Shown one piece after another: positions 48,687-61,130 of a stretch of 64,000 nucleotides of DNA (the first letter of the stretch is position 1; each line of letters begins with the position of its first letter). Below the pieces are notes generated by a model. It was given only the letters and a program-made list of their open reading frames with translations. It had not been told where the DNA came from and made no database searches. Made by a program: the position numbers and the translations under genes. The stretch lies in assembly GCF_000004195.4 (NCBI RefSeq), contig NC_030677.2, positions 175,386,019 to 175,450,018 of the forward strand, read 5' to 3'. The stretch comes from Xenopus tropicalis (taxonomy: Eukaryota; Chordata; Amphibia; Anura; Pipidae).

Positions 48687-49846
48687 TAAGAGTCCGTTTC
48701 CTGAGTGAATATGGGTAAGTCCAAAGCCAGCATCTGTAATGGTATGGGATTAGTGCAAATGGCATGTGAGCTTGCAATCATAACCATTTAACTCATAAAT
48801 ACTAGTTTTGGAGAAATTTCTGTTTCAGCATTTAAATTATTTGTAAATCATACCATTCCTTTTTTTTTTTTTTAATTTATATTTTATGCAGTGTTCCATT
48901 TTTTTTTTTTTGGAAATGGAGTGGTGCCTGCCACTGTGTTAATAAAATTGTTCTTTTTCAAGCACCTCTTATTTCCCAGGGCCCTTTCCTCCTTGGTCCT
49001 CGCTAAAAGTGAATGGGCTCCCCAGTAGTCCATAGCAGTCCCTGGTTCTCTTATAATTTTATACTGATGATTCCTGCTTGATATTCACATGTCTAAAAGG
49101 AGTGAAAGCATATTATTTATGAAGGTATCCAAACCCTGTGCCTTTCTTCATAGTCTTCACCCACGCAGTTTAAATGGCAACCAAAATATATGAAATAGCA
49201 GCCGGTGTGGCACCTGGGAAAAACCCCAGCTTAATTATGATTTGGAAATTATCCACACGTGTCTGGCTTGGAAAATTGCAGTGTGATTTTACACATTCAC
49301 TTCACACCTCAAATTTCAGAGGGACCAACTCAGTATGAGCTTTTTGCATCTACATCTTTCTAATGCATTTGATCTAGTACAAGTCATATTCTCTAATGCC
49401 TTTGCTAGAATATCTAACATTTGAGCTGAGCAAGCATTTAGATCACCATAAACACAAATGATATAATCTGAGGTCACATTTCAGAAATGAAGCTTTATGG
49501 GAACTACAAAATCTGAGGAAATGATCAAGGCAAAAATGACTTGAAAAAAAATTGCAATTGCAGGTTTTTCTTTTTTTTTTTGGCTGTTAAAACATGATGT
49601 TGACCATGAATAAATCAGCCACATGGAGTTTCATGTTTAAAGTTTCAAAATAAACATTCATTTTCATTAACGTAATCAGGCTCCTTTGGCAGCTAAAAAG
49701 CTCGCGCCCTTGCTTTTGGGTTTCGCCACTTTCAGTCCTCGCAGAAATCCTGAACTCAGAGTGATTCTTGCTGTACATCTCCTTCCATGCACTGACACTT
49801 TAGGAATGCCACAGATTTTAAAATATTAAAGTACGAAATGCCATGT

Positions 49847-50210
49847 TAAAGGGGACCTGTCATCCAGACAAAATCCAAATTCCTGTTTTTATTTACACAT
49901 TTATACCCATTATCAAACTATTTAAAAATCCCAGCTGTCAGTCATATTTTGCCTGCCCCGCTTCTATGCCTTAGGCAGAAAGGGCGGGCAGATAATTACT
50001 TACACTTTCCATTCAGCACTCCAAGATGTCACTACACTTCTCACTCCCCCCCCCCCCCCCCCACCATCTAATTATGTAGCCAGTGCATGGACATGTGCTT
50101 CAGGTCCCACATTCTGGCAAATAAAGAACCTTGCCTTAATAACAGTGCCCACAAAATGGCACCTGCCTGCTTGCTGTGATTGTGAATTCCAAGACCGAAG
50201 GAACAAGATT
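49847..50210. repeat. TTAA-associated dispersed repeat fragment
   Basis: Starts TTAA then AGGGGACCTGTCATCCAGAC, similar to the end of the TTAA element at 54152. It contains a C-homopolymer run at 50047-50061. The right end is not resolved. Confidence 0.5.
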
Positions 50211-50544
50211 TATATTACTTATATAGTGTAGGTGAAGTTTATTTTGCTTGACAAACACCGTACGAAAGAATTCGGAGAGGCAGGATTGCAATATCATTTA
50301 TATAAAGGTTGGCCCTGGTGAACCTCAGCATGCCTTGAGCTCAACTCCATAACTTCCATTTCATAAGACCATTAAACGTTCTTGGTTTCTCTGACTGGTC
50401 ACTATGGGCAACCAATCATTGAGGGTACTCTCTCACATTTATAATTTTCAGTATGAATACAATTTTAGCTGTAAACTTTCATAGACATATAAGCTAATCA
50501 TATTAGGACTCTGGCAACCAGCAGCTTAATATACAATAAAATAT

Positions 50545-50832
50545 TTTATTGTAAATGTGGAGAATGTTACAGTTTCTCCATTGCAGATTAAAATTAAGTA
50601 ACAGCAAAGTATTGGCATGTGTTTGTGTCTCTTGGCATAATTGCAAGTTATTTACAATGTAAACAAAAATTAATAATTATTCATTTTATCTGTATATACA
50701 AAACAATAAGCAGTATATATATATATATAAAAAACCTGCAACAATGATACTCTTTCTTATTCCGTGGTTCTTAGAAGAAGCAACCTGGCCCCGGAACATG
50801 GATTTGGTTTGGTCGAGCACAGTGGTCTTTAA
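50545..50832 (-). terminator. ppip5k2: ppip5k2 3' UTR and polyadenylation signal
   Basis: About 290 nt of AT-rich sequence follow the stop. A minus-strand AATAAA lies at 50545-50550. The 3' end is inferred. Confidence 0.5.
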
Positions 50833-50918
50833 TCATGTTGTGCCTGATGGTGTTTCCTCTGTATTATGATCAGCAGAATCATCCGGCCTTGGCGCCATAC
50901 TTGTTGAGCTGCAGCTCT
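50833..50918 (-). CDS. ppip5k2: ppip5k2 last coding exon
   Basis: The acceptor is TTGTCTCTTCTTAG. The exon completes a Gln codon and reads [16 protein letters not shown] to SGTT, with TGA at 50833-50835. Assignment rests on exact phase agreement and position; I do not recognise this terminal sequence with certainty. Confidence 0.72.
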
Positions 50919-53900
50919 CTAAGAAGAGACAAGACTGTTAAGTAACACACAGGTACAATAAAAATAACAATTTGTGTTTCTAATAAAAACAAACTAATCT
51001 TGATTATTTTTCAAGCTTTCCTAAAATATAAACCTGATGAACAGAACCTACAAGAGCTGCTGCAAGCAATCCCACTTAGCCTGTGCAGGTATCACATGAA
51101 CCCTAATCTTCTATCAAAAACATGAACACTGTAAGGGAGTTGTGTTTAGTAACAATGATTCTAAGTATAGTGAGACGGCTGCTGTAGTCATGGGAGAGGA
51201 AATAGACCAAAGATGCACATATAACTTTTCAACAATTTCATTAAGGGGAATTGACATTTGGGATCCGTTTTGTTGCAGCACATGTATGAAAGCCAGTGGA
51301 ATTCTCCAAAAGACTCACATTAAAATTATACTTGTTATATCAATCAGTGCAAACAAAATATATTTCACAAAGCATGACAGGCTACAAAACCAATGAGACT
51401 CAGATGCTGAGTGGGTTTTACTCAGAAACTCCATGGTAACATCATGTAGAAGTATTTTGAAACATGGGGAATTACTAACCCTTGTGATAACCAACTATTT
51501 CTGAATAACTGTTATGGCTGTATTTACTTACGAAACACAGAATCTGACATTTCAACATCTGTAGAAAGGGAAAATGGTGGTGGGAGTATTTTTGTTGGGG
51601 TATAGGTATTCAAGGATATTTTCCTGCCACCGACATGAGTGTAGAATCCAGGAGTGGCTGCAAGGATTAAATCAAATAAGTTAGAATATAGAACCGCCCT
51701 GTGCCATAAAACAGATAGCAATACTGTAGCAGAAAAACACCTTAAAACTGAAGGGTAGCTAAAGTTGATGGAATTGTTGAGCAATTCAACTATTTGACCA
51801 AAAGAACATGTGGTTTATGAAATCTGCCCACCAATGTAATTACCACAATATGGTTTTGCCCATAGTAACCTACCTCATGTGCCAGTGAAGTTCACACCCC
51901 ATCAGGATTTTCTAACTGGTGAATTTAATGTTTCAATAACAAACTGCAGAATTTGCTGATTAGATCACTCCATATGTGGTCAGATTATGCCTATTCTAAG
52001 GGTGAAGACACACAGAGCTACTAGTAGCAGCTACTTGTCATGGCTACTAAAATAGACAATGCTGATCATTAACTGATAATTGTTTCTATATGTGTTTTAG
52101 CAGAGGGAATTCTCAGTATTGTCTATGGCAGGGGATTTTCTGGCGTTTAGTAGTTGATAATACCAATTAAATCAATTTTAAAGGTTTGAAAAGATAAATA
52201 TTACAGTATAGATTTATAGCACATGGAAAGGAATGAATGTTATCAAACAAAGCCTCTTACAGAACCAATCACATGAAATCCTAAAAAGCAAAGTGTTAAA
52301 GAAAAGCTCTGCAAAAAATGACATACACAGATCCATTTCCCAATGCAACAGAAAGATACTAAATAGAATACAAGAAAAACTATAGGAGAACATCACTGCT
52401 TTCCTTTCCAAGCATCCTCTATGATCGTAAGTACCAGTAAAGGGAAGGGAATGAAACACAAACTCTGAGACCTTCATGGGACTGATTTGCCAGAAGCAAC
52501 ACCAGATTGAAGTGATGCTTATAATAGCAGCTATGACAGAACACATTTGGGGCTGGTGATAACAGCAGTGGGTTTTTCAGTTATTTAAATGATAATAGAT
52601 GTTTTTCCCATCCATAATATCTGGAGGGACATTTCCCTGCAGGATAATGCACACTGGCTCCCTATATTCTGAGTATCAGATACATGCAACCCATTAGTAC
52701 AAAAATTATTCTGAATAACATGCAGCATGTTATTGTAGTTGCAATCAGCCCATGGGAGTGTTGTGCAGTTTTAAATGTCTTTTCCATTGACCCTTTCAGC
52801 CGAATTAAATACAGGACCTGCCATTTCTGGAAGATGCTTCATAACTGCAGAAAAAAAACATTAATGAAAAGGGAATTCTATAGGCCTTAAGGTCCAGTCT
52901 TTACATCAATCAAATGGCACGTCTGACTACAAAGCCAAGATGTTTACAAACATAAAACATAGAACATGAAGCATGAAATATTAAAGCAGCCCTACAAGGA
53001 GAAGCAGTAGGTGTGTCCATCTGGAAGTCGCTCGAGGGAGCTGCCACGGCAGCAAGGAATTCATCCACTTGCTTTAAGGACAAGGAGTTGTGAAGTGTTT
53101 CTAAAGGACATATGGAAGGCACCATGGAGTAGAGCTCAAATCCTGAAAAACAGACACCTATAAATTAGGTCTATGAGAAGAATCATGGCATGTTCTATGT
53201 GACTGGAAGAGACTTCTTTTATATCTAGAACGAGGGCAGCACAACATTGTGATGAGATCAGTTATTCTGGCATTACACTTAAGCAACTCTTGAGATGTCT
53301 TCTATCTACTGAATAAAAACCTGCACATAAAGACACTTTCATTGCATTCAGCAGGAATGTCTCTATATGTGATGCAGGGGATACCTTTCTCCAGTGATTA
53401 AACCCAAGTCTCTTCACCTGCCAGAGTAATGTGGCTGAATGCAAGTAGGAACATGTAAAGTAAATAACTGACCCCCGATTGCCATTCCATGTTTATTGTG
53501 CCTTCAAAACAAGGAAAGACAATACTCTTATCATCTTGTCTTTATTTTTTAGACTGAGAAAAACTGTCAAAGATTCTACATGTTAGCGCTAGATACATGT
53601 TACAAAGGGCAGCTGATTCCACATACTACTAATCACACATCTTTCTATATTCTACTCTGCTTAAAAACAGTCTACATAAAACATTGATTTTTATATTAAC
53701 GTGAAGTCCAATAGAGCATCTGTAATTTGACAACTTTGCTGAGCGGCAGCAGATCAGAAGTATGGCTGGTTAGGTTACATTACATAGCACTGAGTAGCAC
53801 TAATAATTAGTGAGAGAAGTGAAATACAGAGGGAGAAGGGAAAGTGCAATAGAAACAAATGTAATTACATATTAAGGTAACCTTAAAGTAGCAAAAGTAA

Positions 53901-56900
53901 AAATGAAAGCAGCACTGGTTAATCAGACTTAGCTGTAATTAGAATGTAAAGGATAGTGAAGCATGTGTGCTGCCCCCCGAGCGTTAAAAGTAACAATTAT
54001 ATTAATGAAGATTGTTCTACAGTTGTTTACAAGAAATCACCTGTTTAGTTTCATGATTTTGTCAAATATGCCATTTAGTGAAAAACCGATTTTTTAGTAG
54101 CATTAATTTAAGATTTAAGTGGGGAACCCAACATACCAAAACAATCATTAAAGGGATTCTATCAAGATTTTTATAGAATGATTTGCATTACTAAATTACA
54201 CTGTGTAAACTGCAAATAATTCACTCCACCATTTAAAATTGTATTCTTGAACCAACATTTTTTTTAATTGTAATATTGGTGTGTAGGCAGCCATCTCAGT
54301 GCATTGTGCCTAAAGGTGGCCATACACGGGCCGATTGTAGCTGCCTGAAATTAGCCAGATATCGATTGGGTAGGTTAAAACATTAAGTCGGATCAAGGAC
54401 CGCATCGGCTCGTTGATGCGACCTTGCGAAACGAGCGGATCTTCACTGCTTTCTGGTAACCTATTGTTTCTCATACTCCCATGTAACTGAAGGAAGCCAT
54501 GACTGGACTTGGATGTTTTCCTATTAAGTGCTATTCTCATATTTAGGTGGGGCATGGGAGCATTTTTAGCAAAGCAGGTGTCAGGGAGCCGTTATCTTGT
54601 TACCTTCCCATTGGTTTGGTGATCGGCTGCTGGGGAGGAGGGGAGGAGGGGAGGGGAGGGAGGGAGGGGAGGAGGGGAGGGAGGGGAGGAGGGGGGGGAG
54701 GGAGGGAGGGGAGGAGGGGAGGGAGGGGAGGGAGGGGAGGGAGGGGAGGGAGGGGGAGGGAGGGGAGGGAGGGAGGGAGGGAGGGGAGGGAGGGGAGGGA
54801 GGGGAGGGAGGGGAGGGAGGGGAGGGAGGGGAGGGAGGGGAGGGAGGGGAGGGAGGGAGGGGAGGGAGGGGGGGAGGGGGTGATATCACTCCAACTTGCA
54901 GCTCAGCAGTAAAGTGTGACTGAAGTTTATCAGTGCACAAGTCACACAACTGAGGGCACCTCGGAAGCCAAGAATATGTCCAGCCCTATGAGACAAAAAA
55001 TCTGTATGCTCTTTTGAAAATATGTTTTAATGCATGATTATTTTGGAGGAGTGTTATTAACTGATGCATTCTGTTAAAAAAACATGTATTCCTGTGACAG
55101 AATCCCTTTAAGTTTAGAACTGGCTAGGACAGTGGCATATAGATTGCATGACTCTAACCCATGTCGTTAGTATGAGTTCTGAGGTCCAGTCTCTGACAAG
55201 GCACCCTGTGTACTATTTCACAGAGAGCTCTGTTTAGGGACAGGCCAACCCTGGCTCTTCAGCTGCTGCTGTAGGTAAATAACATGGCATTTTTTTTAAT
55301 TAACTCCTAGGCTTTTGCTAACCTATGCTAGTAAAAAAAATTGCATTTTTCCACGAGACAGATCATAACTGTAGGAAAATATAAAAATGTATTTTGCACA
55401 AGAGTATTGAATAGCCCTAAGCATTACAGAGTGTTATAACAGAAATGTTGGTTTGCACAACTGTCCTTGTTGTACCTGTGAATTATGGAAGTGGAAAGAG
55501 CAATGATAAATACATTACAATGAGTGAAAAGGCAAAAAGGCAAGGGAGAAAGTGAATGTCTACCACAACCCTGAATCATATATAGACTGAACTAGCAGAA
55601 AACAAAAAGCACTCCATCTTTGTCTTCTGCCATCTTCTCTTTAAGCACTTGACTTATATGCTAATATTGTACACTAGTTTTTTCCTATTTTTTTCTTTGA
55701 AATTCCTGTTTCACTGGATCTGTGTATACATGCAGTCATGGCCAAAAATATTGTATCGTTTGCACTTTGTTTCAAATAACTTTGAATAAAAATGACTCAA
55801 AAAACTGACTGGCTGAAAAATCAACTACAAACATTAACAGATTACCACAATTCCTTTTTTACTATAAGGATTACAGATTTTCTTATTATTTGGGGGCACA
55901 CCCTTTGGTAAGAATAACAGAAGTCAAGCACTTCTGTTGCCATGAATGGGCTTCTTACATCTCTCTACTGACAGTATGGAGTCTCTTCCTACTTTTAGTC
56001 ATTGTCCTGCTGGAAGACACTTGATGTGTGATGGAGACCAAGATTTCTGACACTGGGTTAGACTCAAGGCACCAAGTTGCAAAGGCAGTAAAGCAATTGC
56101 AAGACATCAGCTATCCTGCTCTTTGACCGTATAGCTAGGATTCTTTGTTTCCCTGTAACGAGTAGTTGTGCTTTACCAAAAAAGCTAATTTCATTCTGCC
56201 TTGCCAGAGAAGAGTTTAATTGGCCGGTGCAGGACAATGGATGATGTGAGTTCAGTCTATTATACTTTGTGTCTGAGGGTTGAGTATCTGGCAGTTAAGG
56301 TTCTTTTGCAATCTTTGATTTTCTCTTGAATGCATGTCCAGGTAGAGTAACTACACAGGGCCAAGGGATTCAAACTTGACAATCTTGTATGCAGTGGACA
56401 TCGTAACTTTAAGGTCTCTGAAGATGGACATGTGTTGAAAACACCGCAAGACTTCTCAGATTTATTTTTAAAAAAGTTTGAGGTAATGCATTATTTGCAA
56501 AAGTGCAACGGTGCCAATATTTTTTGCCACAACTGAGTCTAATACTACTCACATATGCTCATTTATCAACACTGGGCAAATTTGCCCATAGGCAGTAACT
56601 TTTTTTTTCAGCCAGCTACAGGTAGAACTATTGAATGCAACAATTGAATTGGTTGCCATGGGTTACTGCCAATGGGCAAATTTGCCCAGTGTTAATAAAT
56701 GACCTCTCTGTGTCTAGGGGGGCTCCAGTCTCCCCCAAGGTGCCCAGTGCCTTAGATTTGCCCGTTAAGTTTAAACCATACCAGTTTCCACACAAAAACT
56801 TGCTACTGTGAGATCTCTGACATAGTGAAATGAAACACAAAGTATTTTTTGAAAAGGATCCATTAAGCTCTTTTGCGCTAGATCCTCTCTACCTTTTGTA

Positions 56901-58782
56901 TCACTTATGGTTTTCTTGTATGTCATCTGCATGTTTAGTGTATACGGTGATGTGAAATATGTTTATGCTTTTTCATAATAATTATGTGGTGCAGATTTTA
57001 GAAACTGTATGCGGGGGGGAATTCACAAAAATGTCAGTAAAGGAAAATGTCATAATGTTGTATAAAAAAGGTTGTTTGTGCACCGATTTATTCACAGACC
57101 GATTTTCCATAATTTTTCCACCGCTACCAACCATTTTCAAAAAATGTTGGTAGAAAGTGGGCGTGGCTATTGCATACAACCTTTTTGAAAATTAGTCATA
57201 GCTACAACATTTTTACAGACATTTTTTATGCCAAAAATGTCTCCGCCATAATAAAAATGTCAGGAAAAAAAATGTTTAAAGGTTAATTTGGCTTAAGTCT
57301 GTATAAAGAACTTTTTAGAGCACAAGCAACATTTTCACAGCACAATAATGGCAATTTTTAATGTGTATACTACACTTTAATATTTGGCAGTATTATGACA
57401 AATCCATAACACTGTAAGATACAATCTGCGAATTGTGACCGACACTTTGAGAACTGCATACTTACCCACACTTTTATGAATTCCCCCTATGTGTTTAAGG
57501 ACTTACCGTACAATAGCAATATAATGCATATAATAGCATACTTATGTTCACATTAAGGGGCTACATTAAATTGCAATAATATCTAAAACACTAGTCATCG
57601 TGTGACACAAAAACAAATTCAAAAGGGATGATGGATCTCAAGTGTAAAAAAAAAAAAAAAAAGTAATTCTCTAAAGTGGATTATTGGTCCCAGGGTATTG
57701 TCAGAAGTACTTTGGGAAATCAAAGAAGATTGTAAGGAAAAAGAACGGCCAACAGTAGAACTCTGAATAAAAAAAAAAGTGCTGGGAAACTAATAAAATG
57801 CTTAATTATGATAAAGTTTGCAATGCTGCCAGTTCTGATGATAAAATGACAGAATTAAATATATTGGTAAATTAATGAAGCTATTAGAATTACATATGGC
57901 TGCAGAAGTTATGATCAAAAGGAATTGGCTTAAGGGAATGAAGAAAATGACTGTGGATAGTGAAAGCCCATAGGCTTGTGCTCAGACATTAAAAGCAAGG
58001 TCTTACACCCCATATTTTAAATCCAAAATAGTATATTTAAAAATGGTGAAGCAAGGGACTATTGCTTGAAAGAAACAAAACATACCATTGGTTGGGTGTC
58101 GAGCAAATGAGATAGAAAATCTTTTAACAGCAGAGCTGCGTGTGGCGTCTGAGAAAGAGAAAAAGAGGTACCTGAAATTCACAAAAGCTACCAAATTAAA
58201 CTGGTTTAGGGAGGAAAAAAATGAGGGGAGAGGGGAAAGAAAATTCCCATGTAGTGGAGCTTGTTAGAATCCATAAGCATGCAGTGTGTGCCACACCACA
58301 GAAACGGAGAGAAATGCCTTAACCCCTGACTATTCCATATTGTGAGTGAATGAAGAGAGTATGCTGGCCATTCTGGCAGAATAACTAGACATTGTATTTT
58401 CTATGCTTCTACTTTTTGCCATAAAAATGTGAATTGTGATACAACACATGATTCTCTGTGTATGTATGTTGTAGCTTGCTATACAGTTACAAATCCAATT
58501 TTGTCAGATTTGTGCAGGTGCAGCTACAGCAGCAAAGAAGATAAAGAAACGGAAGTTTTAGATTCATTCCACAGCCCGGAAATCACCTAGGATGTGGGCG
58601 TGCCGCTAAGTACTGATCAACTATGGGTTCTGAATGAAGTAGGCACAGTTTAATAGAGAGGCTTTCTGTAAGCGTATGTGCACGTACCATCTATGCAGCC
58701 AGAAGAAGTCAGCTTTTTACGATGAGCACGAGCATAATCCAGTAGGTTAGGTGCACTTGAGGAACCCCCGAGCACTGAAGTG
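50833..58782 (-). CDS. ppip5k2: Diphosphoinositol pentakisphosphate kinase 2, C-terminal tail (5'-partial)
   Basis: Five exons in phase (58688-58782, 58086-58148, 52996-53142, 51532-51657, 50833-50918) encode the end of PPIP5K2, the cytosolic kinase that makes inositol pyrophosphates PP-InsP5 and InsP8. Recognised blocks are [72 protein letters not shown] and [14 protein letters not shown], all from the disordered, phosphorylatable tail. The ATP-grasp kinase and phosphatase-like domains lie right of the window. The tail ends [14 protein letters not shown], unlike the Lys-rich ending I recall for the best-known human isoform, so this may be a different splice form. Strand and order with macir match human 5q21. 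Confidence 0.92.
51532..51657 (-). CDS. ppip5k2: ppip5k2 tail exon ([14 protein letters not shown])
   Basis: The acceptor is ATCCTTGCAG and the donor GTAAGT. The 126-bp exon encodes [12 protein letters not shown] and [14 protein letters not shown], similar to the human SLNTYTPAKILP block. Phases are 2 in and 1 out. Confidence 0.9.
52996..53142 (-). CDS. ppip5k2: ppip5k2 tail exon ([18 protein letters not shown])
   Basis: The acceptor is CTGTTTTTCAG and the donor GTAGGG. The 147-bp exon encodes the highly conserved block [18 protein letters not shown] and [14 protein letters not shown]. It is the clearest PPIP5K2 signature in the window. Confidence 0.95.
54152..55107. mobile_element. TTAA-target non-autonomous transposon (Kolobok- or piggyBac-like)
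   Basis: A 956-bp element with ends AGGGATTCTATCA and TGACAGAATCCCT, flanked on both sides by TTAA. It has no transposase. A foreign segment starting GGTGGCCATACACGGGCC (about 54314-54440) and a G-rich array lie inside. It sits in the ppip5k2 intron between the 52996 and 58086 exons. Confidence 0.87.
54633..54881. repeat. (GGGAGGGAGG)n purine array, G-quadruplex-prone
   Basis: About 250 bp of one-strand G/A with runs of 3-8 G every 4-5 bases. It gives Gly/Glu/Arg frames on one strand and Pro/Ser frames on the other. The flanks (GGCTGCTGGGGAGGAGGGG; GGGTGATATCACTCC) belong to the TTAA element. Confidence 0.97.
55733..56536 (-). mobile_element. Decayed Tc1-like transposon
   Basis: The ends CAGTCATGGCCAAAAATATTG and CCAATATTTTTTGCCACAACTG form diverged inverted repeats. 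On the minus strand, 56013-55998 reads CCAGCAGGACAATGAC, encoding the Tc1 catalytic motif QQDND. At about 800 bp it is half length and full of stops: an old, deleted copy of a family other than the two above. Confidence 0.8.
56550..56705. mobile_element. Hairpin MITE (CACTGGGCAAATTTGCCCAT)
   Basis: The arms TCATTTATCAACACTGGGCA and TGCCCAGTGTTAATAAATGA, with inner CAGTAAC/GTTACTG stems, form a clear inverted repeat in a ppip5k2 intron. Confidence 0.85.
56865..56990 (+). repeat. LINE 3' UTR fragment
   Basis: AAGCTCTTTTGCGCTAGATC, TTTTGTATCACTTATGG and GTGAAATATGTTTATGC resemble the LINE tail at 45290-45442 but are more decayed. Confidence 0.55.
57015..57490. mobile_element. MITE with GGGGGAATTCA ends
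   Basis: The ends GGGGGGAATTCACAAAAATG and TTTTATGAATTCCCCC are inverted. The AT-rich interior repeats AAAAATGTC motifs and has no coding potential. Confidence 0.65.
58086..58148 (-). CDS. ppip5k2: ppip5k2 tail exon ([13 protein letters not shown])
   Basis: A 63-bp exon with acceptor TTTTTCTCTTTCTCAG and donor GTATGT encodes [21 protein letters not shown] second in-frame AG lies 23 nt upstream, but its pyrimidine tract is weaker. Phases 2 and 1 match both neighbours. Confidence 0.9.
58688..58782 (-). CDS. ppip5k2: ppip5k2 tail exon ([11 protein letters not shown])
   Basis: The minus-strand acceptor is CTGTTTAG and the donor GTACGT. This 95-bp exon encodes [19 protein letters not shown] and [10 protein letters not shown]. 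It starts with 1 nt of a split codon and ends with 1 nt completed by the 58086-58148 exon. Confidence 0.92.
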
Positions 58783-59044
58783 CTAAACAGGCCAGCACAC
58801 TGAGACCCTAGTGGAAGTTAGAGAAAATACATACAACAACCTGGTGTTCCTCTGTTGATAGTGGTGATGCATGCAGCATGCAACAGAACCTGATAGTGGC
58901 AAAACCAGACACCGATACACAGACAGAATTAGAACATAGTCTAAAGTCTTCCAATAATCCAAAAACTGTGCCACCTTCTGCTTAATAGTTCTAGATGGTA
59001 CACTTGTTTGGTAAGAGAAGATAATGCAACACTTACTGTACTGT

Positions 59045-59165
59045 AATAATCTAATAGGGATGCACCAAATCCAGGATTCAGTATGGGGTTCTCACAAACC
59101 GCAGTATCATTTCCAGGTTCAGGTTGGGCCAAAACTAAGCTGGACTGAATTTGAACCCAAGTCAT
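59045..59165 (-). repeat. Frog-type dispersed repeat fragment
   Basis: AGGGATGCACCAAATCCAGG and ATTCAGTATGGGG resemble a common frog repeat. The 74-codon frame over it is incidental. Confidence 0.5.
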
Positions 59166-61128
59166 GCAAGTTTTTGGAGAGCTGAGAGCAACATTTTTTT
59201 TTTTTTTTTAAGTAAGATTCAGTAGCATGGCTTGGGTGCATCACTATATTGTGTGAATATTTTCACATCAAATACCTATTTTATAAGGTTTTGTATTGAC
59301 TGAATGCAAGATATGTGTTGGTGAGAAAGTACATAACAGTGATATGGTAAATATTTTTTCAGCATCCCTATCTCCTCAAATGACAGGCATCTGCATCTTG
59401 GAGAAAGTATCCAGTACAATATGCATGTGTCTTAAATATAATGTTACCCAATGACTTGGTATAGCCTATGCACCACTTTGAGTTGTTCTCTTGCTCCCTA
59501 GATATAACCAATTATATACTTGAAATCTACTCTAAGCTACCTTATCAATTAAACCAAATTCAAAACAGCAAGTCTTAACAAGCTTTGCTCACCGCTTAGG
59601 GGGGATTTCACTCTTGACCAGCCGTTTAAAAATCACGTAAACCAAAGCTTGTTCATGGTCACTCACCACACTGACCCAATGGTCCAGGTGCAGCGCCCCA
59701 GACCCGTAGCAAGGGGAGACTCAGCTGTCACAAGCACAATTTCTCAGATGAGTGCGCACTCTGAATGGGAATGGTTAAGAAACAGAAGCTTTATTGTACA
59801 TCATTGATGACCGATTTGAAATAAAGCTTCAGATTCTTAACAAATTCCACTGGAGTTAAGTGTGTGCACTCATTTGAGAAATGGTGCTTGCTCCCTGGAT
59901 GTCTCACTAGTCATCTGGTTTTGGGTAAAGGCAGGAACAGCATTAAATCCATGCAAATGTCATTTCTCTTTAAAAACAGAATAAAATTAAAACCAGTGCA
60001 AAAATTCCATGTTTGCTATAAAAAAGGGACAATAGCTCTGCATACTCCAAAAGGAGGCAGACAGTGAGGGCAAGGCTGAGTCTAGGGTTGACACCTGTCT
60101 GCACAGACCAATTTTTCAAGGGTCTGTCTGGTTCAAAAACCCCTGCCCAATTTTTGTGGGTGGTTAAAGCACACAAATGCCATCGAGCCGTGTAGTGTGC
60201 GACATCATAGCCCCATCCACAATGGCAACATCACTGTCCACTGACATCACAATTTTACCCATCACCAGATAGGTCTGCCAACTTTATCCACTTTTGCTTC
60301 TGGCAAAGTTGCAAACCCTAGCTAAGTCTTGCATTAAGAAGCAGAATATGCAATGACTGATTCTGCTCTTGACTTTGAAGATGGCTGACTAGCACAGCCA
60401 TCATACAGCAAGTACAATTATGTCAGGCAGCACATAAACTGACATCCCAGCCAATTCTGGTGGATCCACTGAAAGGATCCGCAAAATAACCAGATGGCTA
60501 AACAATCACCAAATGTAAAACCCTGGGCTCAGCATCAAATCAAAGCAGATGTTTCACATAAGACTCACCTGAGAGTACCGATGGCCCAGATGCATACAGC
60601 CTAGGTCCCTTGATCATGCATGAACCACATTCAAGTTCCCTGGAGCTTTAAGTAAATATAGACACATTCATCTGTCATAACACCCAAGCCCATAGCTTCA
60701 GAAGTTTACAATATCACTGCCCACACAGACCATTGGGTTTCTTCATTTAGATTTTCAGTTAATATATTTCTGAGATCAGTTTCTGTAATTCCTCTGTAAG
60801 CAGATGAGCTCAACCCTGCTATCTGCTCCTGCTGACTGAATAGATGTTGCAGCTGGAGTTCAGCAAGAACTAAATGGATACATAATACAGATTCCTAAAA
60901 TAGAGAGTCAGTTGTATCCTTCCGTTCTCAATAAGTAAACAGATCCCTATATCTAAAATAGAAAAAAAAAAATCCAGCTGCAACCACCACTTGAATTTAT
61001 TTTAAACTTAACAGGCTCTGGGTTAAGGAGACCTAGTAAATAAAATTTAACCAGCATAACATCTAAATGGAACTGCTATAGTACAGACCTGATGAGTACA
61101 AGCAGCCAGGAACCCACAGTAAGCTACA
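59166..61128 (-). other. ppip5k2 intron, no exon recognised
   Basis: I looked for further tail exons with matching phase. A possible donor at about 59595 (AAGCG then GTGAGC) has no convincing acceptor or family sequence. Confidence 0.5.
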
Positions 61129-61130
61129 TA

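Noticed and set aside
54547..54949. Gly/Arg/Glu-rich and Pro/Ser-rich frames on opposite strands
   Set aside because: They are low-complexity translations of a G/A-only array.
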